Assembly: GCA_038229695.1 (NCBI GenBank)
Contig: JBBROE010000004.1
Location: 1-64,000, forward strand
DNA from: JACMLD01 sp038229695
GTDB lineage: Bacteria; Bacteroidota; Bacteroidia; Chitinophagales; Chitinophagaceae
Reading direction: 5' to 3'
Length of the DNA: 64,000 nucleotides
Shown here in pieces: positions 8,478-17,118 of the stretch (its first letter is position 1; the number at the start of each line of letters is the position of its first letter). Position numbers and translations under genes: made by a program. The notes under the pieces are model-generated. The model was not told where the DNA came from. It saw only the letters and a list, made by a program, of their open reading frames with translations, and searched no databases.

Positions 8478-9177
8478 AACGGGTTTAATCGCATCGCCTT
8501 CTCAACACCTGATACTCATTCTGAAACCGTAATGGGTTTTTACCCGTAGAATTTCATTGCTGGAAATAAATGCTCTTTCCCTCCGCTACGCTAATGACGA
8601 TACATCAAAATAATAAGTTAAAAGAGAGACTTTTTTACCTTACTCACACTGATCGGAGGATCCGGGCCTTCTAAGTGGGCGCCACATAAGAACTTGCCCC
8701 GGTAGGTCGCAAACGAGTTAAATTATAGCATGAATTGCGATCCGCGCCCTGCAATTGCGTCTAATTGACACCGGTCCGAAAAGTGTGCAGACCTGATCTT
8801 GAGGTAAAGCAGTAATGATGTGGCACAGGCAACATTAACACCAGCTGCGGAAGCGTCGTTACAACTGTGCCAGCCTGCAACCGCCCTATGGGTAGCACAT
8901 TTCATCAGCCGTGCAACCTGTCAGAACAAGGCACAATGTGCGAACAGGCCCATATCCCGAACCGTCACTATTCGCTATACTTCACATTTTTTTTGGCGAA
9001 GTCAGCCTGATAGTATTTATACAGCAAACCAGGGACAGCAAAACAAACAGCTGAACCAGTATACTATCCTTGCTGATTATCGATAACAAAATAAATCCGA
9101 AAAGACATAGCATATTCAGCATAGTGAATAGGAAATAACGAGGCATGAGGCAGATTTACTTTCTTTGAGAGATAGCG
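8478..9177. other. Gene-poor stretch, no supported feature
   Basis: About 700 bp in which no reading frame shows recognisable domains, plausible length or neighbour spacing. It may be decayed DNA marking the right border of the IS-rich segment. Confidence 0.5.
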
Positions 9178-9420
9178 TTACCTGATATTAATCACGGCAT
9201 CTATCAGTAAAGAATCGTTTTTCGCCAGCGCGCTCTCTTTGAAGCCGGATAATTCCTTCTGAAGAGACTTAATTTTTGTTTCCCTGTATTTAATATCTTC
9301 CTCGTTGTTATGCGCTGCAATTTTACTTTCATGATAATGGATTTTTACCTGAATCATACGCGTCAGCATTTCTACAGCCTCAACGGTGCTGAATTTTCCA
9401 TCAATCAGTTGAATGACCAT
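9178..9420 (-). CDS. Short paralogue downstream of icd (unknown function)
   Basis: An 80-residue acidic/basic helical protein, MVIQLIDGKF...MLTRMIQVKIHYHESKIA...EEDIKYRETKIKSLQKEL, probably an alpha-helical hairpin or coiled coil. It is a paralogue of 11030-11296: both open M-x-IQLI-x-G-x-F, both have an E-rich first helix with a K-I-x-(F/Y)-H motif, and both end with a polar helix. That alignment is why the ATG at 9420 was preferred to start codons further upstream. It follows isocitrate dehydrogenase by about 130 bp on the same strand. Function unknown; no signal peptide. Confidence 0.65.
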   Translation of the reverse strand: MVIQLIDGKFSTVEAVEMLTRMIQVKIHYHESKIAAHNNEEDIKYRETKIKSLQKELSGFKESALAKNDSLLIDAVINIR

Positions 9421-9551
9421 ACGATTGTATATTTTAATTATTTTAGATAATGACGTCATGTCATTGCGCGACACAAAATAAGCCCCTGGGATAATGACCT
9501 CCCTAACCGCCCCAGCGCCATGCAAACCCGTTGAGGGAGGCTGTTTTTCTA

Positions 9552-10988
9552 TTATTGCCCCTGTCCAAGTGAGTAGGCTGCCTGGCCATCGAACACATAC
9601 AGATTTTCAGTCTTAATAACATCAATATCCGCCGATGAGGCCCTTACCAGCAAATCGATAATATCTTTCTTCCCCACCTGCGATCCATCCTGAGACTTGA
9701 ACCTGCAGCGCCAGTGATCGGTACAAAACGTTTCTTTAAAGCCTTCAGGATAAACCTTTATTCCCCTGTTCGTAATCATCGTGAGCTGCAAGCGATTCCC
9801 ATCGAGTCCGTGAATCATAGCGGCGAGCGCGTCAGGGTCAGTGCCTGCCCAATGCACGAAAACATCCACGCCGGCCAACTCTTTCAGGGCAGGTAATTTT
9901 CTTTGGTATTTTGGCAGATGTAAAGGGGTGGCTTTGGCATAAGAAACAGGCCTTAAAACGGAAGGCCTTGAACCCAGATTTTCTATTACTGCATTGGCAA
10001 ACTCCTTGGTTCCTACCGCATGTTTGCTAACGCCTTGTTTAAAAATGTCATAGGTATGAATGCCCGCTTCGATAGTCTTAAGCCATGCATTCTGTACTTT
10101 CTCTGCAACGCCTGTTTGGCCGATGTGGTTAAGCATCATCACCGCCCCCTGCAGCAAGCCTGAAGGATTAGCTGCATTTTGACCCGCCCTTCGCGGTGCC
10201 GAACCGTGAATGGCTTCAAACATAGCACACTCTTCCCCGATATTAGCCGAACCCGCCAAACCCACAGAACCGGTTATCTGCGCAGCCACATCCGACAACA
10301 CATCTCCATATAAGTTAGGCATTACCAGCACATCGAATAATTCCGGCGTATCAGCCATCTTAGCCGCCCCAATATCAATAATCCAATGTTCATTTTGAAT
10401 TCCAGGATATTGTGCCGCCAATTCATCGAACACCTTATGGAACAACCCATCCGTCTGCTTCATAATATTATCCTTGGTAAAACAGGTCACCTTTTTTCGG
10501 CCCTGTTGCACCGCATATTCAAAAGCATACCGAATGATTTTTTCGCAACCCGGCCGGCTAATCAACTTCAGGCATTGAACAACTTCATCAGTTTGCTGGT
10601 GTTCAATTCCTGCATACAGATCCTCTTCGTTTTCCCTGATGATAACCAAGTCCATCACCGGGTGTTTAGTGCTGACAAAGGGATGCAAACTCATGCAGGG
10701 CCGCACATTAGCGTAAAGACCCAGGAATTTACGAGTCGTCACATTCAGGCTCTTATATCCCCCGCCCTGTGGCGTTGTAATAGGAGCTTTCAGAAATACC
10801 TTATTTCTCCGGATAACGTCCCAGGCATCCTGTGCTATACCCGAGGTATTGCCTGCCAGGTAAACCTTCTCGCCAACTTCGATTACTTCGATATCGATGC
10901 TGGCGCCCGCCGCCAGAATGATTTTCAAAGTTGCCTCCATAATTTCCGGACCGATGCCGTCCCCGTTTGCTACCGTAATTTTTGTCAT
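9552..10988 (-). CDS. icd: Isocitrate dehydrogenase (Thermus/Rickettsia-type, long)
   Basis: Oxidative decarboxylation of isocitrate to 2-oxoglutarate in the cytoplasmic TCA cycle, probably NADP-linked. The 478 residues start TVANGDGIGPEI and contain the substrate loop SLNVTTRKFLGLYANVRPC, the IRENEEDLYAG motif, the catalytic KDNIMK lysine segment, the metal-binding DVLVMPNLYGDVLSD and the nucleotide-site HGSAPRRAGQNAANPSG. After the dehydrogenase core (about 335 residues) there is a further ~130-residue domain, as in the long IDH subtype of Thermus and Rickettsia rather than E. coli Icd. It lies between two short paralogous genes on the same strand, 41 bp after the upstream one. A divergent LysR regulator sits beyond. 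Confidence 0.92.
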   Translation of the reverse strand: MTKITVANGDGIGPEIMEATLKIILAAGASIDIEVIEVGEKVYLAGNTSGIAQDAWDVIRRNKVFLKAPITTPQGGGYKSLNVTTRKFLGLYANVRPCMSLHPFVSTKHPVMDLVIIRENEEDLYAGIEHQQTDEVVQCLKLISRPGCEKIIRYAFEYAVQQGRKKVTCFTKDNIMKQTDGLFHKVFDELAAQYPGIQNEHWIIDIGAAKMADTPELFDVLVMPNLYGDVLSDVAAQITGSVGLAGSANIGEECAMFEAIHGSAPRRAGQNAANPSGLLQGAVMMLNHIGQTGVAEKVQNAWLKTIEAGIHTYDIFKQGVSKHAVGTKEFANAVIENLGSRPSVLRPVSYAKATPLHLPKYQRKLPALKELAGVDVFVHWAGTDPDALAAMIHGLDGNRLQLTMITNRGIKVYPEGFKETFCTDHWRCRFKSQDGSQVGKKDIIDLLVRASSADIDVIKTENLYVFDGQAAYSLGQGQ

Positions 10989-11029
10989 GTTATAAGTCGT
11001 ATTGTGTTAAGGTTAGAAAATACTGTTGT

Positions 11030-11296
11030 TCACTGCGTCAGCCGCGGTATCGTATTCACCTCGATATAGGCATTCAGGCAGGTGTGCGACTGGCCCTTTT
11101 GCTTCATATTGTCAATCGCCGTCCTCAACGTATGCTGTAGCAGCATGACCCTGTTTTCGGCATGGCTGCTATCTTCCCCAGCGTCCCGGATGGTTTGTAT
11201 TCTGTTTACGTGAAATGCGATTTTGGTTGTGAAGATGGCTGTTAAAAGCTCAGCCTCCATAATGGTAAACGTGCCACTGATAAGCTGAATTTCCAT
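11030..11296 (-). CDS. Short paralogue upstream of icd (unknown function)
   Basis: An 88-residue soluble protein starting MEIQLISGTF, related by eye along most of its length to the 80-residue protein encoded at 9178-9420. It is helix-rich, with a segment LLTAIFTTKIAFHVNRI and a polar central part. It is the first gene of the apparent three-gene unit (this gene, icd, second paralogue) and is divergent from the LysR gene with about 130 bp between starts, a plausible shared control region. Function unknown. Confidence 0.7.
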   Translation of the reverse strand: MEIQLISGTFTIMEAELLTAIFTTKIAFHVNRIQTIRDAGEDSSHAENRVMLLQHTLRTAIDNMKQKGQSHTCLNAYIEVNTIPRLTQ

Positions 11297-11426
11297 ATGA
11301 GAGTTTTATGCGTTAAAAGAACTGCCTTACACTTTTAGTACCGGTTCTATTTTAACGGCACAAATATGCACTCCTTATTCCATTGTCTTTTATTTATCTT
11401 TATGATGCTTCACATAAACAAAATTT

Positions 11427-12350
11427 ATGAACTACACACTCAGCCAGCTTCAGATCTTCCTCAAAATCGTCCAAACTCAAAGTGTCACGAAGGCAGCCGA
11501 AGAATTGCATTTAACCCAACCTGCCGTTTCTATCCAGCTTAGAAACTTCCAGTCCCAGTTTGAAATACCGTTAACAGAAGTTGTTGGAAGAAAGATTTAT
11601 ATAACCGATTTCGGCAGGGAGATTTCAGTGTCCGCAGAAAATATTATCAACCAGGTACATGCCATCAACTATAAAACCCTGGCGTATAAAGGACAGTTAA
11701 CAGGGCGGCTGAAAATCTCAGTTGTATCGACAGGAAAGTACGTTATGCCCTATTTTATTTCCGATTTTATCAGGGACCAGAAAGGGATAGAGTTAATCAT
11801 GGATGTTACCAATAAAAGTTCCGTGCTGGAAAACCTCGAAAACAACAAAGTGGATTTTGCCCTGGTTTCCATTTTACCCACCACGCTTAACATTGAGAAA
11901 CTGGATTTACTACAAAATAAATTGTACCTGGTTGGTAACCATGAAATAAAAAAGAAGAAGTCCTCAACTACCAGGGAATTGTTTACCGATTTACCCCTGA
12001 TATTCCGGGAAAAAGGTTCCGGTACCCGGCAAACGATGGAAAAGTTTATTCAGCAACACAATATTCCGGCTTTAAAAAAGATGGAGCTGACTTCTAACGA
12101 GGCCGTTAAGCAGGCGGTACTTGCTGGCCTGGGGTACTCAATTATGCCTTTGATTGGTATCAAAAACGAATTGCACAACAATGAATTGCAAATCATCCCG
12201 ATCAAAGGAATGCCCATCAAAACGACCTGGAGCCTGATCTGGTTGAAAGGGAAGAAGCTGTTGCCCGCGCCAGCATCTTTGCTGTCTTATATCAAAAAGG
12301 AAAAATCGAATATTGTCCGGGAAAAGTTTAGCTGGTATGAAGCGTATTGA
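11427..12350 (+). CDS. LysR-family transcriptional regulator
   Basis: A 307-residue LTTR. The N-terminal winged helix-turn-helix occupies residues 1-60 (LSQLQIFLKIVQTQSVTKAA and LHLTQPAVSIQLRNFQ). A linker helix and a periplasmic-binding-like effector domain follow (about 90-295; GRLKISVVSTGKYVMP, then EKGSGTRQTMEKF). It is divergent from the icd cluster across 130 bp, the classical LTTR arrangement, so it may respond to a TCA or carbon-status metabolite and control that cluster; this is inference. A weak CysL/CbbR-like resemblance does not identify the effector. Confidence 0.9.
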   Translation: MNYTLSQLQIFLKIVQTQSVTKAAEELHLTQPAVSIQLRNFQSQFEIPLTEVVGRKIYITDFGREISVSAENIINQVHAINYKTLAYKGQLTGRLKISVVSTGKYVMPYFISDFIRDQKGIELIMDVTNKSSVLENLENNKVDFALVSILPTTLNIEKLDLLQNKLYLVGNHEIKKKKSSTTRELFTDLPLIFREKGSGTRQTMEKFIQQHNIPALKKMELTSNEAVKQAVLAGLGYSIMPLIGIKNELHNNELQIIPIKGMPIKTTWSLIWLKGKKLLPAPASLLSYIKKEKSNIVREKFSWYEAY

Positions 12351-12405
12351 TCTTCAGCGATAATAACCGGGCACGGGATCCCGTAAAATGATTAGCCGGC
12401 CGAAG

Positions 12406-13674
12406 TCAAAAGACCTCCCCCAGGTTCCCGGCAAACCCGCCTGATCCATGCACACCCCGTCCATAATCAATGCAGACATTTGTTCTGGAAAACTTGTTGA
12501 ATTTTAACCGGAGCCCCACACCTGCGCCCGGCAACAGGTACGGGAACGCGTTGCCGGCAGGTTCCGATACCGACTGTACATTGCCAAACAGCACACCGCC
12601 CAGCAGGCCATCGCGGGTGATGCCGAAACGGTATTCCGTTTCAGCATATAACAGGTGCCGGCCGGTATAGCGATTTTGTTCATACCCCCGTCCTATGTTA
12701 TTGTAGGTATCAGTGCCGGTACCAGGCAAATCCAGGTATGGCGGATTTCCGGACAAGGTGAGCGCCGCATATACCCAAAAGGCCAGAACATTTGTCTTTC
12801 TGACGGCCACATATTTCCGAAGGTCGACCGTTAACCCGGCTGACGAAGTGGTACTCCCTGTCCATTTCCTGTTTTCCACCACCTGTAACTTGGCATACAA
12901 CGCTCCACCGGCTGGGTTGATGGCGTTGTCCCTTGAATCGTATTGTACCACCGCAGTAATACCCGAAGAGACCGAATGGGTCGCAAAACCGTAACGTTGA
13001 AAATCGGTAACCGCCCCGTAGGGCAAGCCGCTTTCGGTAATATTCCAGTGATAGTCGAGCTGGTAACCGGCCCCGGCATAGACATTATTCCTGATCCGTT
13101 TCAACACGATTTCAGAAAACCTGAGGTATTTATACTTCAGGTAATATTTATCAGACGCCTTTGTGCTTCCTCCCAGGCCATAGCTATCCTGCACATAGTC
13201 CAGGTAGCGCCAGTCCCCCAGCCAATTATATTTGTTTCCCGTTGTCCAGTACGAAGATTCCACCGGCACAAGTACCTGTTTCTTCTGGGAATATTTCAGC
13301 TCAGCCAAAACAAAAGAAGTATTTGTCGGAACGATCACGCTTCTTTTAAACGCGATATTGCCCACTGCCCCTGCCAGGAATCCTGTTGCGATAGTATATT
13401 CTATGATGGGTGCTGCCGTTATATAAACCTTAGTGTCAGTAATTCCCGGATCAGTTGACCTGCTGTTGTATTTACCATGAAGGAGGAAAAGGGTGACATC
13501 CACTAAATCATGCTGCCGCTGGTACCGGCCGGAATCGTAATAATTGGCTGCCCCGTGAACATCCAGGCTGTCTTTATCCTGGCCAATCACAGTAGCGGCA
13601 ACCGGCAGGGTCAATAAAATGAGTAGCAATCTTCTTATCAAAACAATAAAGGGCTTGTTTACAGTCTTCAGCAT
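12406..13674 (-). CDS. BamA/TamA-like outer-membrane barrel, copy 2
   Basis: Outer-membrane protein of 422 residues with a signal peptide (residues 1-31, ending near IGQ). A conserved N-terminal module (DVTLFLLHGKYNSRS, TDTKVYITAAPIIEYTIATGF) leads into a bacterial surface antigen (D15-type) beta-barrel with VQYDSRDNAINPAGG and a GRGYEQNRYTG motif. The last residue is Phe, as expected for BamA-dependent insertion. POTRA domains are absent, so it is a short barrel rather than BamA itself. It is strikingly similar to the 415-residue protein at 15507-16754. It is the last gene of a four-gene operon, 33 bp after the glycosyltransferase. Substrate unknown; lipid or protein export across the outer membrane is a guess. 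Confidence 0.8.
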   Translation of the reverse strand: MLKTVNKPFIVLIRRLLLILLTLPVAATVIGQDKDSLDVHGAANYYDSGRYQRQHDLVDVTLFLLHGKYNSRSTDPGITDTKVYITAAPIIEYTIATGFLAGAVGNIAFKRSVIVPTNTSFVLAELKYSQKKQVLVPVESSYWTTGNKYNWLGDWRYLDYVQDSYGLGGSTKASDKYYLKYKYLRFSEIVLKRIRNNVYAGAGYQLDYHWNITESGLPYGAVTDFQRYGFATHSVSSGITAVVQYDSRDNAINPAGGALYAKLQVVENRKWTGSTTSSAGLTVDLRKYVAVRKTNVLAFWVYAALTLSGNPPYLDLPGTGTDTYNNIGRGYEQNRYTGRHLLYAETEYRFGITRDGLLGGVLFGNVQSVSEPAGNAFPYLLPGAGVGLRLKFNKFSRTNVCIDYGRGVHGSGGFAGNLGEVF

Positions 13675-13707
13675 AATCAGTGATATTGTTTCCTATACCG
13701 CGTTTGC

Positions 13708-14910
13708 CTATTTACGGGCTTCTGCACGCTGCATACCAAAGGAAACCGGTTTTCCACCGGCTTTCGCATGGTAGATCTTCATTAACCGATCAATGGTTTC
13801 GTTGATACTGTGTTTCCCCGCCATTTCCAGGCTCTTCCTGCCCATCGAACATGCCAACTCATCATTGGCAAGAATAGCGCGGATACCCTCAACCATGGCA
13901 GGCAGGTTCCCGGATTCAAATAAATAACCATTAACCCCGTTCTCAACCAGCTCGGGCAATGCGCCGGCTTTCACTGCCAACACCGGCAGACCTGTTGCCA
14001 TGGCCTGCAACGTTCCCAAACTGAGTAATTCTGCGGTACTGGCTATAATAAAACAATTGCTCAGCCGGTACAACTCGGGTAAATCTTCATCCGGTACAAA
14101 GCCTGTAAACAGTACGTCATCCTGTATTCCCAATTCCCGCGCCATCTTTTCCAGTGCAGGCCCTTCCATACCCCGGCCTACTATCAGAAAGGAGAAATCA
14201 GTTTCCTTTCGGGCAATCGCCATGGCTTTGAGAATCTCGCCGATTTTTTTCTCCGGGTCCAGCCGGCCTGTAAACAGCAGGATAGGTTTTTCAGGAATGC
14301 TATATTTAAGGCGGATATGATCGGAGGCGCTGCCGGGATAGAATTCCAGCAGATCTACCCCGCTGGAAACAGCGATTACCTTTGCAGTGAGTTTAGACCG
14401 GATAAGCTCGGCTGCCGTTTCGGTGGGCGTCGTGACTAATTCAAGCTGGTTATAGGCATTTATAAAAGATGCCCATAAATATTTCGTAACCGCCCTCCTG
14501 ATCTTGCTGTTTTTAAACAAAGCAGTAAGATTTTCCGGCATAAAGTGATTGGTACCAATTACGGGAATGTTGTTATCGCAACAGAGAGTAATCAATTTTT
14601 TGCCAATCAGGAAATGATCCTGCACATGCACCACATCAGGCCCAAATTCCAGCAGTATCCGCCTTAACCTGGACGTGATGAGCACGGGGGACGGAACACG
14701 TAATTTCGGATAATAAAAAACCGGGAAAGACGGGATACCGTAAACGCGGATATTATCCACGCGGGTTTTAGTATATCCCGCCGTAGCTGACGGCGCGATT
14801 ACCGCCACTTCATGGCCCATGTCCTGCAGTATCGGCGCCACCCGGCATACGAAATAATAAACACCATTTATATGGGGGAAATAGGTGTCTGAAGCAAATA
14901 AGATTTTCAT
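13708..14910 (-). CDS. GT4 family glycosyltransferase
   Basis: A 400-residue GT-B enzyme. The N-terminal acceptor half begins MKILFASDTYFPHINGVYYF. The donor half contains ILLFTGRLDPEKKIGEILKAMA and GFVPDEDLPELYRLSNCFIIASTAELLSLGTLQAMATGLPVLA; the ASTAEL...GTLQAMA part corresponds to the EX7E nucleotide-sugar motif, with the first Glu retained but the second replaced by Gln. The likely product class is a glycolipid, as in diacylglycerol glucosyl- or mannosyltransferases, but the acceptor is not proven. Its ATG overlaps the DedA stop by 4 bp, indicating translational coupling, and both genes lie between two BamA-like barrels. Confidence 0.88.
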   Translation of the reverse strand: MKILFASDTYFPHINGVYYFVCRVAPILQDMGHEVAVIAPSATAGYTKTRVDNIRVYGIPSFPVFYYPKLRVPSPVLITSRLRRILLEFGPDVVHVQDHFLIGKKLITLCCDNNIPVIGTNHFMPENLTALFKNSKIRRAVTKYLWASFINAYNQLELVTTPTETAAELIRSKLTAKVIAVSSGVDLLEFYPGSASDHIRLKYSIPEKPILLFTGRLDPEKKIGEILKAMAIARKETDFSFLIVGRGMEGPALEKMARELGIQDDVLFTGFVPDEDLPELYRLSNCFIIASTAELLSLGTLQAMATGLPVLAVKAGALPELVENGVNGYLFESGNLPAMVEGIRAILANDELACSMGRKSLEMAGKHSINETIDRLMKIYHAKAGGKPVSFGMQRAEARK

Positions 14911-15473
14911 AACTTTTTTCTCAGGTTATTAATAAGAAAGTAAGCGAGGATGGCAAGGGCCGAAACAATCAAAACGGCTGCTGTAACATTGAGGTAATGG
15001 CTGATCTGCTGATAAGCGCTCCCAAATAACGCGCCGATCGTGATATAAACGATATACTGTAGTCCAGAAGTGACGAGGCAGGTAAAGATAAACTTGCGGT
15101 ACGGTATGCGGGTAAGCCCCGCGAGATAGATGCCCACCACCCCGATACCCAGTGCCACTTTTGACAACGCAACCGTCTTTACGGGGTTTTCCTGGAATAC
15201 TGATTTAAGTCGTTCAACTTTATCCTCGCGTACGCCGAACCAACGCGCTACCCGGTTCAGCCATCCCGACTTCCCTGATCGGCCTGCGAAATAACAAACC
15301 GAATCGCCCACGATATCACCCGATACGATGAAAAGGTATACGAGAAATGGATTCATAATCCCGCTGGCACAGAGAAAACCGGCGATTACGGCCAGTATGG
15401 GTCCTTCCACCACAGCGAGGGGAAACAATACATAGTACCCGTAATCATGCAACAAAGCAAAAATATGGTCCAC
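14907..15473 (-). CDS. DedA family membrane protein (VTT domain)
   Basis: A 188-residue inner-membrane protein with the DedA/SNARE-associated pattern. The segment YVLFPLAVVEGPILAVIAGFL holds the conserved acidic residue and re-entrant helix, followed by GDIVGDSVCYFAGRSGKSGW and an arginine/lysine-rich loop, then KVALGIGVVGIYLAGLTRIPYRKF and two C-terminal helices. DedA proteins are implicated in proton-coupled lipid carrier or phospholipid flipping. Its 4-bp overlap with the downstream GT4 gene suggests that the transferase and the flippase-like protein work in one pathway, for instance making and moving a glycolipid or undecaprenyl-linked intermediate. Confidence 0.9.
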   Translation of the reverse strand: MDHIFALLHDYGYYVLFPLAVVEGPILAVIAGFLCASGIMNPFLVYLFIVSGDIVGDSVCYFAGRSGKSGWLNRVARWFGVREDKVERLKSVFQENPVKTVALSKVALGIGVVGIYLAGLTRIPYRKFIFTCLVTSGLQYIVYITIGALFGSAYQQISHYLNVTAAVLIVSALAILAYFLINNLRKKL

Positions 15474-15506
15474 GGCTCTTTACTGTTTTTTTACCGATGT
15501 CTACTA

Positions 15507-16754
15507 TTAGAAAACTTCCCCAAGATTGCCAACAAAACCCCGTGATCCTCTTGTACCATACCCATAATCGATACAGGCATTGGTCCTGGAAAACTTATTG
15601 AATTTAATCCGTAGCCCAAACCCGGCACCAGGCAGCAGGTAACGAAACGTATTTCCATTTGGTTCGGATACAGATTGCACATTGGAGAACAGCACGCCGC
15701 CCACCAGGCCGTCGCGGGTAATACCAAAACGGTATTCAGCTTCAACATATAAAAGTTCTTTGCCCGTATAGCGATTTTGCTCGTAGCCTCTGCCCACATT
15801 GTTATAGGTGTCGGATCCCGTTCCGGGCAGATCCAGGTAAGGCGGATTTCCTGAAATAGTTAACGAGGAATAAAACCACAACGCGAGCACATCATGCTTT
15901 CTGACGCCGAAATATTTTCGCAGATCAACAATCACGCTGTTTGAATTTGATGTGCTTCCCAACAAAGTCGTATTCTGTAAAAATTGCAACTTCGCATACG
16001 CTGCACCACCCTCTGGGTTAATCGAGTTTTCCCTGGAATCATAGACAGCAAGCAGGGTGAGGCCGGAAGAGGACGATTGCGGGGCATAACCATATTTTTG
16101 AAAATCGGTAATATGCCCTGTCGGGATATCAATTTCCCTGATCTTCCAGTGATAATCGAGTTGGTACCCCAGCCCTCCATACAGGTGGCCACTGAATTGC
16201 TTCAGTAAGGTTTCATAAAACCGGATGTATTTATAAGTAATCGTATATTTTTCCGATGGCAGGGTGTTGCCTCCCAGTCCATAGCTGTCCTGGACATAAT
16301 TGAGAAATCGCCAGTCGCCCAACAGATTATAGCGGTTTCCCGGGGTCCAGTAGGAGGTTTGAAAGGGCAGCAACAACTGTTTTTTCTGCGTGTACTTAAT
16401 CGCCCCGAGAAGCGAAGACGTATTCGTAGGCACGTTTACACTGCTCCTCTTGGCCAAGTTGCCAGCAATTCCCGGCGAAAATCCGGTGGCAATGGTGTAC
16501 TCTACAACAGGCGCTGCAGAAATATAAATTTTAGTATCGGTTATGCCATGTTCCGCAGACCGGGAATTGTATTTTCCGTGGAGAATGAATAGAGAAACAT
16601 CCACCAGGTCGTGTTGTCGCTGGTAGAAAGCGGAATCACCGGTTTCCACCCCTTTACCGTCAAATGGAAGCCCAGTCCCTCCCTTATGCTGCGCAAAAAG
16701 TATCGTATTCAGTATTGTCAGCAGACAGAACAGCACACTTCGCCTTGCCCTCAC
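15507..16754 (-). CDS. BamA/TamA-like outer-membrane barrel, copy 1
   Basis: A 415-residue outer-membrane barrel paralogous along its full length to the protein at 12406-13674: the same DVSLFILHGKYNSRS and TDTKIYISAAPVVEYTIATGF module, the same LLGDWRFLNYVQDSYGLGG segment, the same DLPGTGSDTYNNVGRGYEQN motif and the same terminal NLGEVF. It starts with GTG, since an in-frame stop lies three codons upstream; a signal peptide follows (RARRSVLFCLLTILNTILFAQ). It is the first gene of the operon, 33 bp before DedA, the same gap that separates the GT4 gene from the second copy. It was presumably duplicated and retained on both flanks. Confidence 0.8.
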   Translation of the reverse strand: MRARRSVLFCLLTILNTILFAQHKGGTGLPFDGKGVETGDSAFYQRQHDLVDVSLFILHGKYNSRSAEHGITDTKIYISAAPVVEYTIATGFSPGIAGNLAKRSSVNVPTNTSSLLGAIKYTQKKQLLLPFQTSYWTPGNRYNLLGDWRFLNYVQDSYGLGGNTLPSEKYTITYKYIRFYETLLKQFSGHLYGGLGYQLDYHWKIREIDIPTGHITDFQKYGYAPQSSSSGLTLLAVYDSRENSINPEGGAAYAKLQFLQNTTLLGSTSNSNSVIVDLRKYFGVRKHDVLALWFYSSLTISGNPPYLDLPGTGSDTYNNVGRGYEQNRYTGKELLYVEAEYRFGITRDGLVGGVLFSNVQSVSEPNGNTFRYLLPGAGFGLRIKFNKFSRTNACIDYGYGTRGSRGFVGNLGEVF

Positions 16755-17118
16755 AAGCCGTTATATTTAATATGAAAAAACTGCAGCTTCAAATCAGGCA
16801 TTACATTATTTGAAATGACATAAATGCCGCTATAAAGTTTAGCACTTGAAAAATGAATCCATTACGGGAGTAAAGATCTGAATAGAGGGGTGCCTGCAAG
16901 TTACAGAAAAGATAGGGAACATCGTTAATGGGCAGTGACATGCGCATTGTCCGAAAACTTCAGCATGTCGTCAGAATTCAGCCCTGCAATCAAGGGATGA
17001 TTTTACCTGTCACCAGCAGGGCAACAACCCTCCATTGTCTAAAACAGGTCACGTAACAGCAATTGGTTAACATTATGATCACCGGCTATTTTGATAAATT
17101 GTTACCAAATAAAAAACT
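16755..17118. other. Divergent intergenic region
   Basis: 364 bp between the barrel operon (minus) and the phosphoesterase (plus). It must hold both promoters, but no convincing pair of Bacteroidota -33/-7 elements or repeat was found. Confidence 0.4.

Noticed and set aside
10386..11069. A 227-codon plus-strand frame opposite icd
   Set aside because: It is antisense to a well-supported isocitrate dehydrogenase and shows no recognisable family.
12373..12384. A 12-bp perfect palindrome ACGGGATCCCGT between convergent genes
   Set aside because: No loop or T run, so not a terminator; isolated palindrome with no second copy nearby.
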